A DNA stretch of 55,168 nt from Gamarada debralockiae (taxonomy: Eukaryota > Ascomycota > Leotiomycetes > Helotiales > Hyphodiscaceae), in contig NXFV01001386.1 of NCBI GenBank assembly GCA_002803225.1, positions 1-55,168 of the forward strand, written 5' to 3'. Position numbers and translations under genes: made by a program. Below the pieces are notes generated by a model. That model ran no database searches and was not told the origin of the DNA. It saw nothing but the letters and a program-made list of their open reading frames with translations. Below are positions 1 to 9,476 of this stretch, in pieces. How positions within the stretch are numbered: the first letter of the stretch is position 1; each line of letters begins with the position of its first letter.

Positions 1-826
1 TTGCAGAACCTTCCCTTCTCTCCCTAGCTTAGTATCTTTGTCAATTCAGCATTTTACTGCGTAGGTAGGCAAAGCTAGACCCGAAAGGTTAAATACTGCT
101 GGATACCGGCCCGAAGCTGATTGGCCATCGGGTCGGGTCGGTAAATTACGTGCAGATTGTCCCCTTCTTCAAAAAATGGTCTCTTCCATACGCATTTTTG
201 GGCGGTATTGCGCTGCAGTGCAAAGTAAAGTGCGGTTTAAAAGCGCGGAACTGCCTTGGAACTGTGGTATAGGAGGCCTGCACTGAATTGGCCAAATCAC
301 GCTATTGCACCCCACTGAGGCATGTCAGTTGGGACAGTTTTCGGGGTGAAATGACGTAAATTCTTGACTATGTAGATATCTAAGGAAGTGTAAAAAATCA
401 AGGCGGGGTAGAGCTCCTTTATCCTAAAGGAAGAAGCAAATACAGACTAGACCCAACAAGGAAGGCATCAGCATTTCAACCAACAAGGCAGCACTGTTGC
501 CTACCCTAGTCTGGAGCACCCTACTTGTAAAGCGAAAGGATTCTGGCTCTTGCATTCAGTCGGATATTTGGCATACGATATTGCAAGATATAGGCGGTAA
601 ACTGTGTGCACAACAAGTTCCCTTCTATTCATTCTGTCAGATGAGCTGGTTGCTATGGCAACGGTTGTGTACACATATCTCGGGTTCTGGCAACCCTACC
701 TTTTCTTCCCTCCTTAGATATCTACCAATATATGAGTTTACCACACAATATCGTCTGATTCGACACATTCCATCCCCAGGTTAGAGAAAGACTGCAAGCC
801 ATTCTAATCGCCGTCGGATCGCGCCC
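1..826. other. Intergenic region with one solo LTR
   Basis: No coding region recognised. A 95-codon open frame at 497-784 runs through the solo LTR at 635-765 and has no recognisable domain, so I do not call it a gene. The rest shows no clear promoter or RNA gene. Confidence 0.5.
635..765. repeat. Solo LTR, copy 1 (131 bp)
   Basis: Begins TGTCAG and ends CGACA, giving the TG..CA and TGTC..GACA termini of LTRs. It is flanked by a perfect 5-bp duplication, cattc, at 630-634 and 766-770. A second copy lies at 28941-29084. The two share long blocks such as GTTGCTATGGCAACGG, CTCGGGTTCTGGCAACCCTA and CGTCTGATTCGACACA. No internal retroelement domain is attached, so it is most simply a solo LTR left by LTR-LTR recombination. 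The parent element's superfamily cannot be told from the LTR. Confidence 0.82.
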
Positions 827-3071
827 ATGAGTCCCCAAATCGCAGATTATGGCACGTGGAAGAGTCCCATTACCGCAGAGGTTCTGTCTTCGCAGATTGC
901 CACCTTCACTGAGGCTTAGTCAGCGTAGGTCATTTTCCAACAAGGCATGGGGGCCTCGTGCTGTGCTGACGTAGAGTACGAGTAGGAGCATGACGGAAAT
1001 CTGTATTACCTAGAGTCCCGACCATGGGAAGAGGGCCGCAAATGCATCATGGAACACTCCAAGCAGGGCGACAGAGACATCTTGCCAAAAGAGTACAGCG
1101 CCGTTAGTCGTGTCCATGAATATGGAGGCGCGGCTATGGCAATCAGATCTGACGGGAACTTGATTTTTACGGACTCCCATACCACTGGCATCTTCTCACT
1201 CGACCCAGACAGTGGCCAAATTCAACCATTGCTGGAGCCTGACAGCCTTTTAGGTTTCGCAAACTTCGATGTACATCCGAAGTTTCCCAACTGGGTTCTA
1301 GCCGTGAGAGAAGACCATCGCAAAGCTGTTGTGCAAAACTGCATTGTCGCGATTAATACAACAACAAGGGAAACTCACATTGTTGTCGAAGGAGCCAACT
1401 TTTACTCTCATCCTAAGTTCAGCCTTGATGGCGAACGGCTATGTTGGATGGAATGGTGCTTCCCTGACATGCCCTGGACCGGTACGGCGCTTTTTACAGC
1501 TGACTGGCAAAACGGAAAGATTTCACAAGCAACAAAAATTGCTGGCACAGCAAGGTCCGAGAGCATCAGTCAGCCTCGATGGAGCCTTGATGGAACGCTA
1601 TATTTTGTCAGCGATAAGACTGGATTCTGGCAGTTGTATCGCGTCCATCAGGGCATGTCGGAACCTAGGTTACTTGAGCTGGAAGGGCTCGAGGACTCCG
1701 AGTTCTCACACCCGGAATGGTTTCTGGGGAAGTATGTAATTCTAGAGCTCTGAAAGAACATTGAGTAGATTGTATAAGCTAAATTCCTCCAGTTGCACCT
1801 ATGACTTCCTTACGTCACAGACTCTTGTCGCTGCATGCACCAAGAATGCATTGACAAGACTGGTTATGGTCGATATACCTTCAGAAACGTACATCTCGAC
1901 AGAATTTCCTATCATGGATATAATGACCGATTGTATCAGAAGGGTTTCCGATACAAGTTTTGTAATGCTTGGTAGAACGGCGACCACAACACAGGCACTC
2001 TACCTGGTTGATGTATCTAGGCGGGCTTCTAAAGTTACGATGCTCCGAAGCACAGCTCATCCTAGCATACCGAACTCAATCTTCTCCGCATCTCAGCATA
2101 TCTCTTTCAAGCGAAGATATGGCGCCAACCAATCTGGAAACTCCTACTGCATTTTCAATCCGCCGTACAATCCTGACTATGTTGCCCCAACCGGAAAATT
2201 GCCACCCCTCATTGTCAGTGTTCATGGTGGGCCAACATTACACACATCTGTTGCTATTGCGCTTAAAATGCAATACTGGTCGTCGAGGGGATATGCAATT
2301 GCACAACTCAACTTCAGCGGCTCATCAGGTAAGACACCAATTTCCTCAGAGTCAAGTTTCCATTTTTGGAAGTCTCCCAGAGTTGTACTCGCTGCAAACT
2401 CATATATGTCTCGCTTTTTTCCCGGGACATGCAACTTACTCCCAAACTACTCGCGAATGTGTCTAGAAATGGAATACTTACTCAAATTTGTCGGGCACAC
2501 AGGTTATGGTCGTGCGTATCGTGATCTCCTGAATGAATCCTGGGGACTCATCGATATTGCCGATGCCGCGAGCTGCGTTTCTCACCTCGCTGCATCTGGA
2601 CTCATCGATGGATCGCGAGCTGGAATTAGAGGTGGAAGTGGAGGCGGTTACGCCGTTCTTCAAGGCCTCTGTAGCTTTCCCGACATATGGCGTGGTGGAG
2701 TTAGTGAATACGGTGTGAGCAATCTCAAGTCATTGGTGGAGGAGACTCACAAGTTTGAGAGTCGTTATCTTCAACCACTACTTTTTAAAGAAGGCACATC
2801 AGTTGAAGAACAAGAAAGGATATTTCATGATCGAAGTCCGTATTTCTCTGCACACAAGGTCCAGGCCCCGTTATTGCTACTTCAAGGAACAGAGGATAAA
2901 ATTGTTCCTCCAAATCAGGCACAGGAAATGGAAAAAATCATCAAGAAAAATGGGGGTGAGGTTAAGCTGATCTTTTTCCTCGGCGAAGGACATGGCTTCA
3001 GAATAGGGAGGAACATTTGGAGAGCAATTGAAGAAGAGGAGAAATGGTGGTCCGAGACACTTCTAGTTTGA
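827..3071 (+). CDS. Prolyl oligopeptidase family (S9) serine peptidase; first exon junction unresolved
   Basis: Alpha/beta-hydrolase peptidase of the S9 dipeptidyl-aminopeptidase/acylaminoacyl-peptidase type, probably cytosolic because no signal peptide is seen. A beta-propeller-like N-terminal half precedes the catalytic domain. The nucleophile motif RGGSGGGY lies near 2630, the acid in GTEDKIVPP near 2890 and the histidine in GEGHGF near 2985. Two introns are well supported: 1732-1792 (GTATGT, branch GCTAAA, restores frame) and 2329-2502 (174 bp; joins GSSG to YGRAYRD, as the family expects). From 986 the exons give 617 codons including the stop. The 5' end is a problem. An ATG at 827 starts a fitting family N-terminus (YGTWKSPITAE), but TAG follows at 917 and no GT-AG intron between 917 and 985 keeps the frame. 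Either exon 1 is damaged or I have missed its splice. It lies next to the RiPP precursor and tyrosinase relics and could have been their protease. Confidence 0.8.
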
Positions 3072-3624
3072 AATATTCGGCCTTCTACTAGAGCCGGGAA
3101 CCACCATCGTTCTGCTCGTTGTCAAAGTCATCTGCGACTTCAATGACATATGCATATTTTGATGGCCGTCTCTTTTGCTCGAGCTTTAGTTGAGCAGCTG
3201 GTGTGACTCTCCTCGTGATATTTTCCGGAGAGAGACGCTCTTGTGCTGGTCAGCGGGGTATGTAGTCACAGTCGAACTCTCTTTCTGTGAGTTGTTCAGG
3301 ACATTTGTCTTATGATCGATGAATTTTGCGTGTTGCTTATGCTCACAAATACACGCAAGGATTTTTATTTCTCAGCCACGGTCAAAATCTCAAAATCTCA
3401 CTCAAAAGCAGAGAAAAGTCATGATCATGTGAGTTAAAAGTTTGACTGTTTTCATTTCTACTGGCAAAAGTCGTACTCAATTCAGGCAGGAGAACGAGAG
3501 CAAGGAAATCTTCCAAAACCTGCTCCTACGACTTTTAAGGAATGGTATCCCCAAAATCCAACCCCCCAAAAAACGTAAGTGTATAGAGACCATTGCCCCC
3601 CCTTCTTCTTTAATTACCCGCATT
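3072..3624. other. Intergenic spacer
   Basis: Between the peptidase stop and the end of the minus-strand precursor relic. Nothing coding is recognised. It presumably holds both 3' ends. Confidence 0.4.
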
Positions 3625-4025
3625 CTAAGCCTTTTTGGTCTCCTCATCCTCGGCGTAGTCCTTCTATTGAAGACAGTGGGGACGAATCGCTTGGTCTTGG
3701 TCTCAGCCTCGTCCTCGGCGTAGTCTTCGTACTGGATGACGGTAGGGATAAATCGCTTGGCCTTTTCAGCAGGCTCGTCTTCAGCGTAGTCCTTAGATTG
3801 GATAACGGTGGGGACAACTCTCTTGGCGTTGCTCTCAGACGCGTCCTCTGAGTAGTCTTTGTAGGGGATGATGCTGGGAACAAATCTCTTGGCTTTGCCG
3901 TCTTCAATCGCAGGATCTAATCTCGGTGAGTTTTGAGTCTAGGAGAATTTCGCATAAACACTTACCAGCTTTGGGAGCGGGGAGAGCTGGGACTGAGAAA
4001 AGAGCTTCACAGCAAGAAGACCCAT
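3625..4025 (-). pseudogene. Decayed Kex2-type repeat precursor peptide (dikaritin-like RiPP precursor)
   Basis: Minus strand. A 60-bp first exon (3966-4025) encodes a hydrophobic signal-like stretch ending in LPAPKA. A 49-bp intron follows at 3917-3965 (GTAAGT..TTAG). Exon 2 continues into four repeats of exactly 66 bp. Each starts with a dibasic Lys-Arg (codons ending at 3890, 3824, 3758 and 3692), followed by a short hydrophobic core around a conserved Pro-Ser/Thr, then an acidic DY-ED spacer. This is the layout of fungal Kex2-cut RiPP precursors such as those of ustiloxin and phomopsin. Two breaks are visible. One is a frame change inside the signal peptide (about 4005-4012). The other is a one-base loss in the last repeat (about 3661-3670), after which the natural stop would lie at 3625-3627. 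I infer a dead gene. The final product, if there ever was one, is unknown. Confidence 0.68.
3627..3890 (-). repeat. Four 66-bp tandem coding repeats of the precursor
   Basis: The Lys-Arg codons recur at exact 66-bp spacing (3885-3890, 3819-3824, 3753-3758, 3687-3692). The first three units keep frame and the fourth is one base short. On the plus strand the unit is seen as recurring GGCGTAGTC/AGCGTAGTC and CGCTTGG blocks. Confidence 0.8.
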
Positions 4026-4044
4026 TACGCTTTCGTCTCTTCAC

Positions 4045-5233
4045 ATTAAGCCTCGTTGTCTTCTCTGCCTGGTATTTGGATTCCTAGCTGGCGAGTCCTT
4101 GCAGGATAGAGGACTCATTACCATTCTCAGCCAACCTCCAGTTTCGAAATGCAAAAATCCCTCAACACGACGAGAATGGCGGAGCCTGAGTCGAGCTGAG
4201 AAAGAGGAGTATATCAGGGCAGTCAAATGCTTGTTGGCAACGCCGTCCAAAACGAGGTCTTGGGGTGTAATGTATGACGATTTCCCCAGTTTACATAACA
4301 AGATTGGGGGTTACTGTAGGCCTCGTCTCATTGTTGTTTTCTTCAGTCCTTGAAAAAACTGATTTTGGTTTCAGCACACAACGCAGCTGCTTTCTTGCGC
4401 TTTCACCGCTACCTACTCCATATCTATGAAACAGAATTGAAAACCACATGCGGATACACCGGCAGCTTAACGTGAGCTTTTCCTCTTATATTCTCTTCTT
4501 TTCTACCAATACATGCAGAAATACAAAAGACGCTGCCGACGTGCAATGAGTTACTGGGACTGGAGTCTTGATTGGGAGTCCCTCACTAGCTCCCCCATCT
4601 TTTCTAACACTACAGGCTTCGGCGGCGACGGTGATCGCACTGCACCCGAATCTGTGGGTGGAGGCCACTGCGTTACTGACGGGCCATTCGCCAACTTTCA
4701 GCTCCCTTACCATGGCCTTGATCACCACGTGCACTGTCTCTCGCGGGACTTCAATGACCGCGTGGTCGAAGGCCCGCTGCGGGGAAACCGGGTCTCACCT
4801 GCCAAGATGGAGGAGATCCTCCGCCAGCCCAACTACAAAAGCTTCATGTTTAAGCTCGAGAACGGGCCGCACATCAAATCCCGAATGGCATCGCGGGTGA
4901 TTTTCTGGAGCTCACCGTGCCGAACGACCCCCTTTTCTACTTGCATCATACGTAGGTTTACGGTACCAACTACCCACTTTACTTCCACCACAAAATATGT
5001 TGTGAAGAAAGTGACTGATTTGCTTGCGCAGTCAACTCGACCGTGTCTGGTGGAAGTGGCAGCAGGCGAATCCGTGGGGGAGATTGAAGGATTATGGGGG
5101 ACGAGCAAGGAATGGATCGGATGAGCGGGTGTTGTTGCAGGATGTGATTCCTATGGGTGATCTAGGTCCTGATATCCATGTGGCCGATATTATGAGTACT
5201 GAGTCAGATTTACTTTGTTATAGATACCACTAG
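4045..5233 (+). pseudogene. Tyrosinase (UstQ-like common central domain), start codon lost and one frameshift
   Basis: Type-3 copper oxidase, probably secretory: a hydrophobic leader CLLCLVFGFLAGES precedes the domain. Copper-A region: SLHNK, then AHNAAAFLRFHRY. Copper-B region: ENGPH, then PNDPLFYLHHTQLDRVWW. YWDWSLD, TGFGGDG and CVTDGPFAN are family hallmarks, and the protein ends naturally in DLLCYRYH. Introns: 4310-4374, 4472-4529 (AAG acceptor; the CAG acceptor at 4518 leads to a stop) and 4952-5031. The frame back from exon 1 has ATT AAG at 4045 where a start ATG would fit, and no upstream ATG is in frame. A one-base frame change near 4868-4885 separates GPH from the PNG..GDF segment. 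Two independent lesions argue for a pseudogene. Tyrosinases of this type (UstQ, PhomQ) belong to ustiloxin-class RiPP clusters, which fits the adjacent precursor. I saw no UstYa-type (DUF3328) gene in this window. Confidence 0.75.
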
Positions 5234-5569
5234 ATAGAATAAGGAATTGAGAATATTGGCAAGATACATACAGAGTTTAACTACCTGTCTGTACCCTTAA
5301 TCATTGGAACGAGCATCTGGGAGTACTGCAGGCAATCATGGGGCTCTTCCTCCTCTGGTGCAAGTACGAGAAAGCCAGAAGCATGCTCAGACAAAAAACA
5401 AAGAAGTAGCAACAAGCGATCCGGCATCGAGTATGCAATCAGGTCGAGAACCCATGGTGGCAGATCCCAGCGGCTCAAATACCACTTGATGTGCAGACCC
5501 TAGGAAACGATCAACCCTGTTGGAACGTGACACCTGAGCCATAACCCACTTGGTACTGTTGCCTAGGGT
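5234..5569. other. Intergenic spacer
   Basis: Two short overlapping open frames on opposite strands (5304-5489 and 5281-5478) show no domain. Nothing is supported here. Confidence 0.4.
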
Positions 5570-6082
5570 ATGAATCACTACGCTGTATATATAGCCCTAG
5601 CATCAGTACTCTCTAAATGTCAAGCTGCTTTCACATTCTACAATTCTTACCTCGCAACAAGCCCATTCGGCGGCAGGTACTGTACATCCTCTGCAACAAT
5701 CGTTTCAGCCAGCTCACTATTGCAGGATTCAACTCCGCTGGGTGAGGAGAAGCCGGATCCCATCTGGATCGCTTTTAAGGTTCGGAAAAGAGGCGTTTGG
5801 AGGACCGCTCAAAGTTTACTTTTTGACCTCTCTGCTCCGTCCGAGGTTGAGCGAATAGCGGTGAAGCATATGAGGAAGAAAGAACGGATGAGAGTGTTAG
5901 ATACTGACTTGAATATGTTGACGCCACGAGGCAGTTTTGAAGGTGCTATCGCCAGCGGCAGCAACAACCTGCTTTTGATTCCGGAGAACGAGATCCACGT
6001 TGATGAAGAGCTACAGGCGTCTGTCTCTGAGCTGTTAGCAGCCAGACACCTTTTTAAGACCGCGGGCGCAGTAGCACGATGA
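5570..6082 (+). CDS. Short fungal protein of unknown function, possibly a fragment
   Basis: 170 residues in one exon. The second half looks coding: it runs SEVERIAVKHMRKKERMRV, then DTDLNMLTPRGSFEGA, then NLLLIPENEIHVDEEL, ending AVAR. It has the feel of a conserved fungal family with a Thr-Pro and a LLIPE motif (I thought of DUF3723-type proteins but cannot confirm this). The first 50 residues are less convincing, and the true start may lie inside or in another exon. It lies 340 bp after the tyrosinase relic and may be the truncated end of a larger gene. Confidence 0.45.
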   Translation: MNHYAVYIALASVLSKCQAAFTFYNSYLATSPFGGRYCTSSATIVSASSLLQDSTPLGEEKPDPIWIAFKVRKRGVWRTAQSLLFDLSAPSEVERIAVKHMRKKERMRVLDTDLNMLTPRGSFEGAIASGSNNLLLIPENEIHVDEELQASVSELLAARHLFKTAGAVAR

Positions 6083-6354
6083 ACAGCTACGCGGGTCACA
6101 CATCAAGACTAAAGTCTGTATATTTGTAATTGAATAGATACCCAAGAAAATGTTTATACTTGAAATGGGCTCATCCGTTTGGCGCACCACCACTCCGTCG
6201 CAATGTGCCCAGTTTCCCATCTGCTGCTGTAGAACCAGTATATTGGTCAGAGATGTTTCATTTTATTCCTAGATTCAATTGCAATTCCCGGAAGGTTGAT
6301 TTCACAGTCTCCCGCCTATCCTTTCCGCTGCCATCAGGATTACATCTCTTCGGA

Positions 6355-6376
6355 CCGGAAAAACTAGTTTTTCCGG
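6355..6376. repeat. Perfect 22-bp palindrome upstream of a transposase remnant
   Basis: Each 11-bp arm is CCGGAAAAACT, meeting its complement with no spacer. It lies 86 bp before the piggyBac-like ATG, so it may be a subterminal or regulatory part of that element. This role is inferred. Confidence 0.6.
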
Positions 6377-6461
6377 GGGAACACCAAAATCCGGATGTAA
6401 ACAAAAAATGTAAACACCCATCTTAAATCAACAATATCTCACTCAAAATACATCTTTTATA

Positions 6462-6947
6462 ATGCGTGAAGACATTGAAAATGACCCTACGGATAAGGGA
6501 ACAAAACGGCCTAAGGCAGCCCCACTCAAAAAGCAAGGCACCTATTTTATTCCAATGAAATTAGACGATTTTCACTATGAAATTCGACTACCTGAGACTG
6601 CCTCCGCGGACGACCCTATCTCTTTATTCACATTATATTATACTCCTGAAATTATCAATCAGATAGTTCAATTTACGAATGAGTACATTAGAGAGCCACG
6701 AGACCCCAGGAAGCGTCAGTCACGTGCATTTGACTGGTATCCAACATCCCCTAGAGAGATTTATACCTACCTTGCTATCCGGATTTATATGACTCTGAAC
6801 GTTCAAAACGAGATCTCTGACTACTAGGATATAAGGACCTATACTCCATCTCACTATATTACTAAGCATATGGCGAGAAACCGCTTCCAAGAGCTACACA
6901 TAAGGTTTCGGTGCTATGGATCACGTGCGAAGGGACCGTACGAGAAG
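6462..6947 (+). pseudogene. piggyBac-like (DDE_Tnp_1_7) transposase, N-terminal remnant
   Basis: A 121-codon frame from ATG 6462 matches the start of piggyBac-derived transposases: DDPISLFTLYYTPEIINQIV, then TNEYIREP, then a W-P-T-SPREIYTYLAI stretch and a terminal SDY. A TAG at 6825-6827 stands where the family has Trp. The same frame continues after it with MARNRFQELHIRF, a second family hallmark. A likely spliceosomal intron follows at 6948-6996 (GTAAGT..ACTAATTACAG). Beyond it no frame stays open and no catalytic Asp region can be found, so the copy is truncated and inactive. Confidence 0.6.
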
Positions 6948-7761
6948 GTAAGTTTTAAACTATATTTTAAACTTAAAATTTATATACTAATTACAGATCT
7001 AGGTAAAGCTATTAAGTACCTATGAGGGAAGTAAAGGAGTTAACTGCTGGCTTCCCAAACATGGTGCCTGAAGTCTGCAGACCCACTAGGAAGTTCTCCA
7101 AGAAAATATTTCTCCGATACCTGGAATTGAATTCGCTGAGCAATTGTTAGAATCAAGTCTTCTCACACAGTAGTGTTTAACTTGCGGGCTCTCCGGTACT
7201 CTAAGCATTGCTGCGTTGAAAACGGAGTATGTTCTCTTACAGGAATCAAGAATGTCCAGAAGCTCCGATTTTTAGTAACAACCCCTACACTGTCTATTTG
7301 TTAGTTTTGATACAAGCTTTAGTGAGCTTAGAAGTACAGACCTATATCGGAATTTATCTGGTGTTTGACAAGAAAAATGCATATTTTCATATATTAATCT
7401 GTCAAGGTGGTTGGGTGGACAGTCATTTGCCCTACTGAGAGTCGAAGCGAAGGCTCTTGCCGCAGTCAAAGCAGGATACAGAAGTGTGAGCATCTTGCTC
7501 TCCAATATATCATGAGGAAGCACTGCTGCTACACTTTGGAAAGCCTTGAAACCGTCATTGATTAAGGCTAAGAGACCCCAAGTATCTCCAGATTTTCACG
7601 TGACTTCTGAAAGCCCCTGAACCCCTTTTCGTCGGCGATTTGGCGAGGACGCCACGCGAGACATCTCAATGACCAAAGTTCGATCTGTCACTGCACTTTA
7701 ACATTTAGAGTCATCAACTCAGTGGCCAAAAAATTTCATTTCAAACTACAAACCCACCCCT
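6948..7761. other. Decayed sequence downstream of the transposase remnant
   Basis: An intron-like stretch to 6996, then sequence with stops in every frame. Short frames at 7229-7438 and 7272-7523 have no recognisable domain. It is probably worn transposon DNA grading into the 3' flank of the MFS gene. Confidence 0.4.
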
Positions 7762-9476
7762 CTAAAATTTTACTTGCCCCCACCTACTCGTCCGAATCCG
7801 CTCTCCATAGACAGCAAAAACCCACGGAATAGGCGCTAACCCAAATGCAATCAACCCTAGCAACGTATTTCCCCACCCAAGTCCAAGCGCATCATACATT
7901 CTTAACCCACAAAGCGGCAGCAATGCCCCTAACACACTCCTCAACACCGTATTCGCCGCAATCGCACTCGCAGCATAAATCGTGAACGCATCCACCAAAT
8001 ATGTTTGTATACACATCAAAATGGCGATCATTCCGAACCCAATAATTGCTGTCCCGATCTGGGGGAGAATCCAATGGACGGCTTTGTCGGTGCCCCAGCC
8101 GTAGATTATCAGACCGGAAGGGATACTGAGGCATGCGGGAAGTGTTATCAAAAGAGGTAAGCGGTCTTCGGGCTTGAGCGTAGCGCCGGATGCCTTTTTT
8201 GCTTTTATGATTTTGTCGGAGAGGGAGCCTACGAAGGCGAGTCCGCAGAGTGTGCCGACGCCGGAACCGAGAAATGCGAGACCGGCGGTCGAGGTGGTGA
8301 AGCGGTAGACGTCTTCGAAGACGAAGGTGTAGGTTGTGAAGAGGATGTAGAGAAGGCCGTACATTACTGCTATATAGATGCACATAGCTGCTACGATGGG
8401 GGACATGAAGAGCATTTTCATGGGTCGTCCAAGCGATTGTTGCCACAGTTGCTTTTGCGTGAGGTTTGATGCTAGCTTTGACTTGTAGTTTGGGTTTCCG
8501 GTTTCTTTGCGCAGGCGAGCGGCTTTTCGTTCCAGTAGGACGACAGGGTAGGTCTCGCGGAAGACGAAGAATGCGAGGATTGTTACTAACCCGGCCTTTT
8601 GATTGTCAGAAAGTCGCGTATTCGAGGGCTCAGGAAGAGGGGACGAACCACTATCGTAATCAACCAAAAAACCCACCTCCACCCCTCAGCCTGAATTAAA
8701 AACCCTCCAACAATAGGCCCAATAATCGGTCCCATAAGCGGTCCCAAACTCCATAGACTCATCGCCAGCCCTCGTTTCTCAACCGGCATGATATCTGCAA
8801 TTGTTCCGCTTCCACACGTCACTGTCGCTACTCCCGCTGTGCCAGCAAGGAATCTGAACGCAATCAAAGTCCCCATGTTCTGTGAGACAGCGCAGCCGAT
8901 CGTGAAGAGCACGAAAAGGACGTTGCAGGTGTGGTAGATGGGAATGCGGCCATACATTTCGGATAAAGGAGCGAGAAGTAACGGTCCAAATGCAAAACCG
9001 AGGACGAAGACGGAGACGACGAATGTGGCGAGGATGGTGGAGGTAGTGTGAAAGTCGACCATTACTTTAGGGACGCCGGGAGCGAACATGGAGGATGCTA
9101 ATGGGCTGCGTTTGTTCAAGTCAGTTTGGTGGATGAGTTGGCATGAACATTTAGAAGGGGAGACGAACGTGAGAAAAGTGATAGTAGACAGCACTGCTAT
9201 TGAAGTCCATTTTCGCGACATCGGCCAGTTCATTGGATTAGCTGGATCTTGATCTGCTGGCTCCTCCCACCATACTTCGAATGGGTCTGCGGGAACCTCT
9301 GCTTTTCCCTCATCGCTGATTTCATTAGGAGCCGAAATTTGACTGATATCTGTTGCTTCGAGATTGTCTGGTGTCGCTTCTGACCTCCCCATTTCTACGT
9401 CCTTCTCTTTCTCTGGTGGGTAGGCGAGAGGTGGTGAGGTATCTCTAGGAGATGCTGGTCTTTCAAGCGCTGACAT
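7762..9476 (-). CDS. MFS multidrug transporter (DHA1-type drug:proton antiporter)
   Basis: Plasma-membrane exporter of the fungal DHA1 type; the substrate is unknown. Exons on the minus strand are 9476-9169, 9105-8652 and 8595-7762 (introns 9106-9168 and 8596-8651), giving 531 residues. A long acidic cytosolic N-terminus ends in DPANPMNWPMSRKW, the usual entry to TM1. Then come PLASSMFAPGVP, PLSEMYGR (motif A), SLGPLMGPIIGPIVGG (motif C-like) and GWRWVFW. The second half has six further hydrophobic segments. Both introns lie in hydrophilic gaps; removing them restores TFLTPLASS and LITIAGLV. I chose the ATG at 9476 (MSALERPAS) over an in-frame ATG at 9533 because the extra 19 residues look like untranslated sequence. 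Confidence 0.9.

Noticed and set aside
497..784. 95-codon ORF as a gene
   Set aside because: Half of it is the solo LTR with its target duplication.
1753..1761. Apparent frameshift in the S9 peptidase between 1753 and 1761
   Set aside because: A 61-bp intron (1732-1792) with GTATGT donor and good branch site restores the frame and the expected HPEWFLG..YDFL join.
3072..6082. A UstYa/UstYb (DUF3328) gene completing the RiPP cluster
   Set aside because: I looked for HxxHC and HCxxxLR-type motifs near the precursor and tyrosinase and saw none; it may lie outside the window or be lost.
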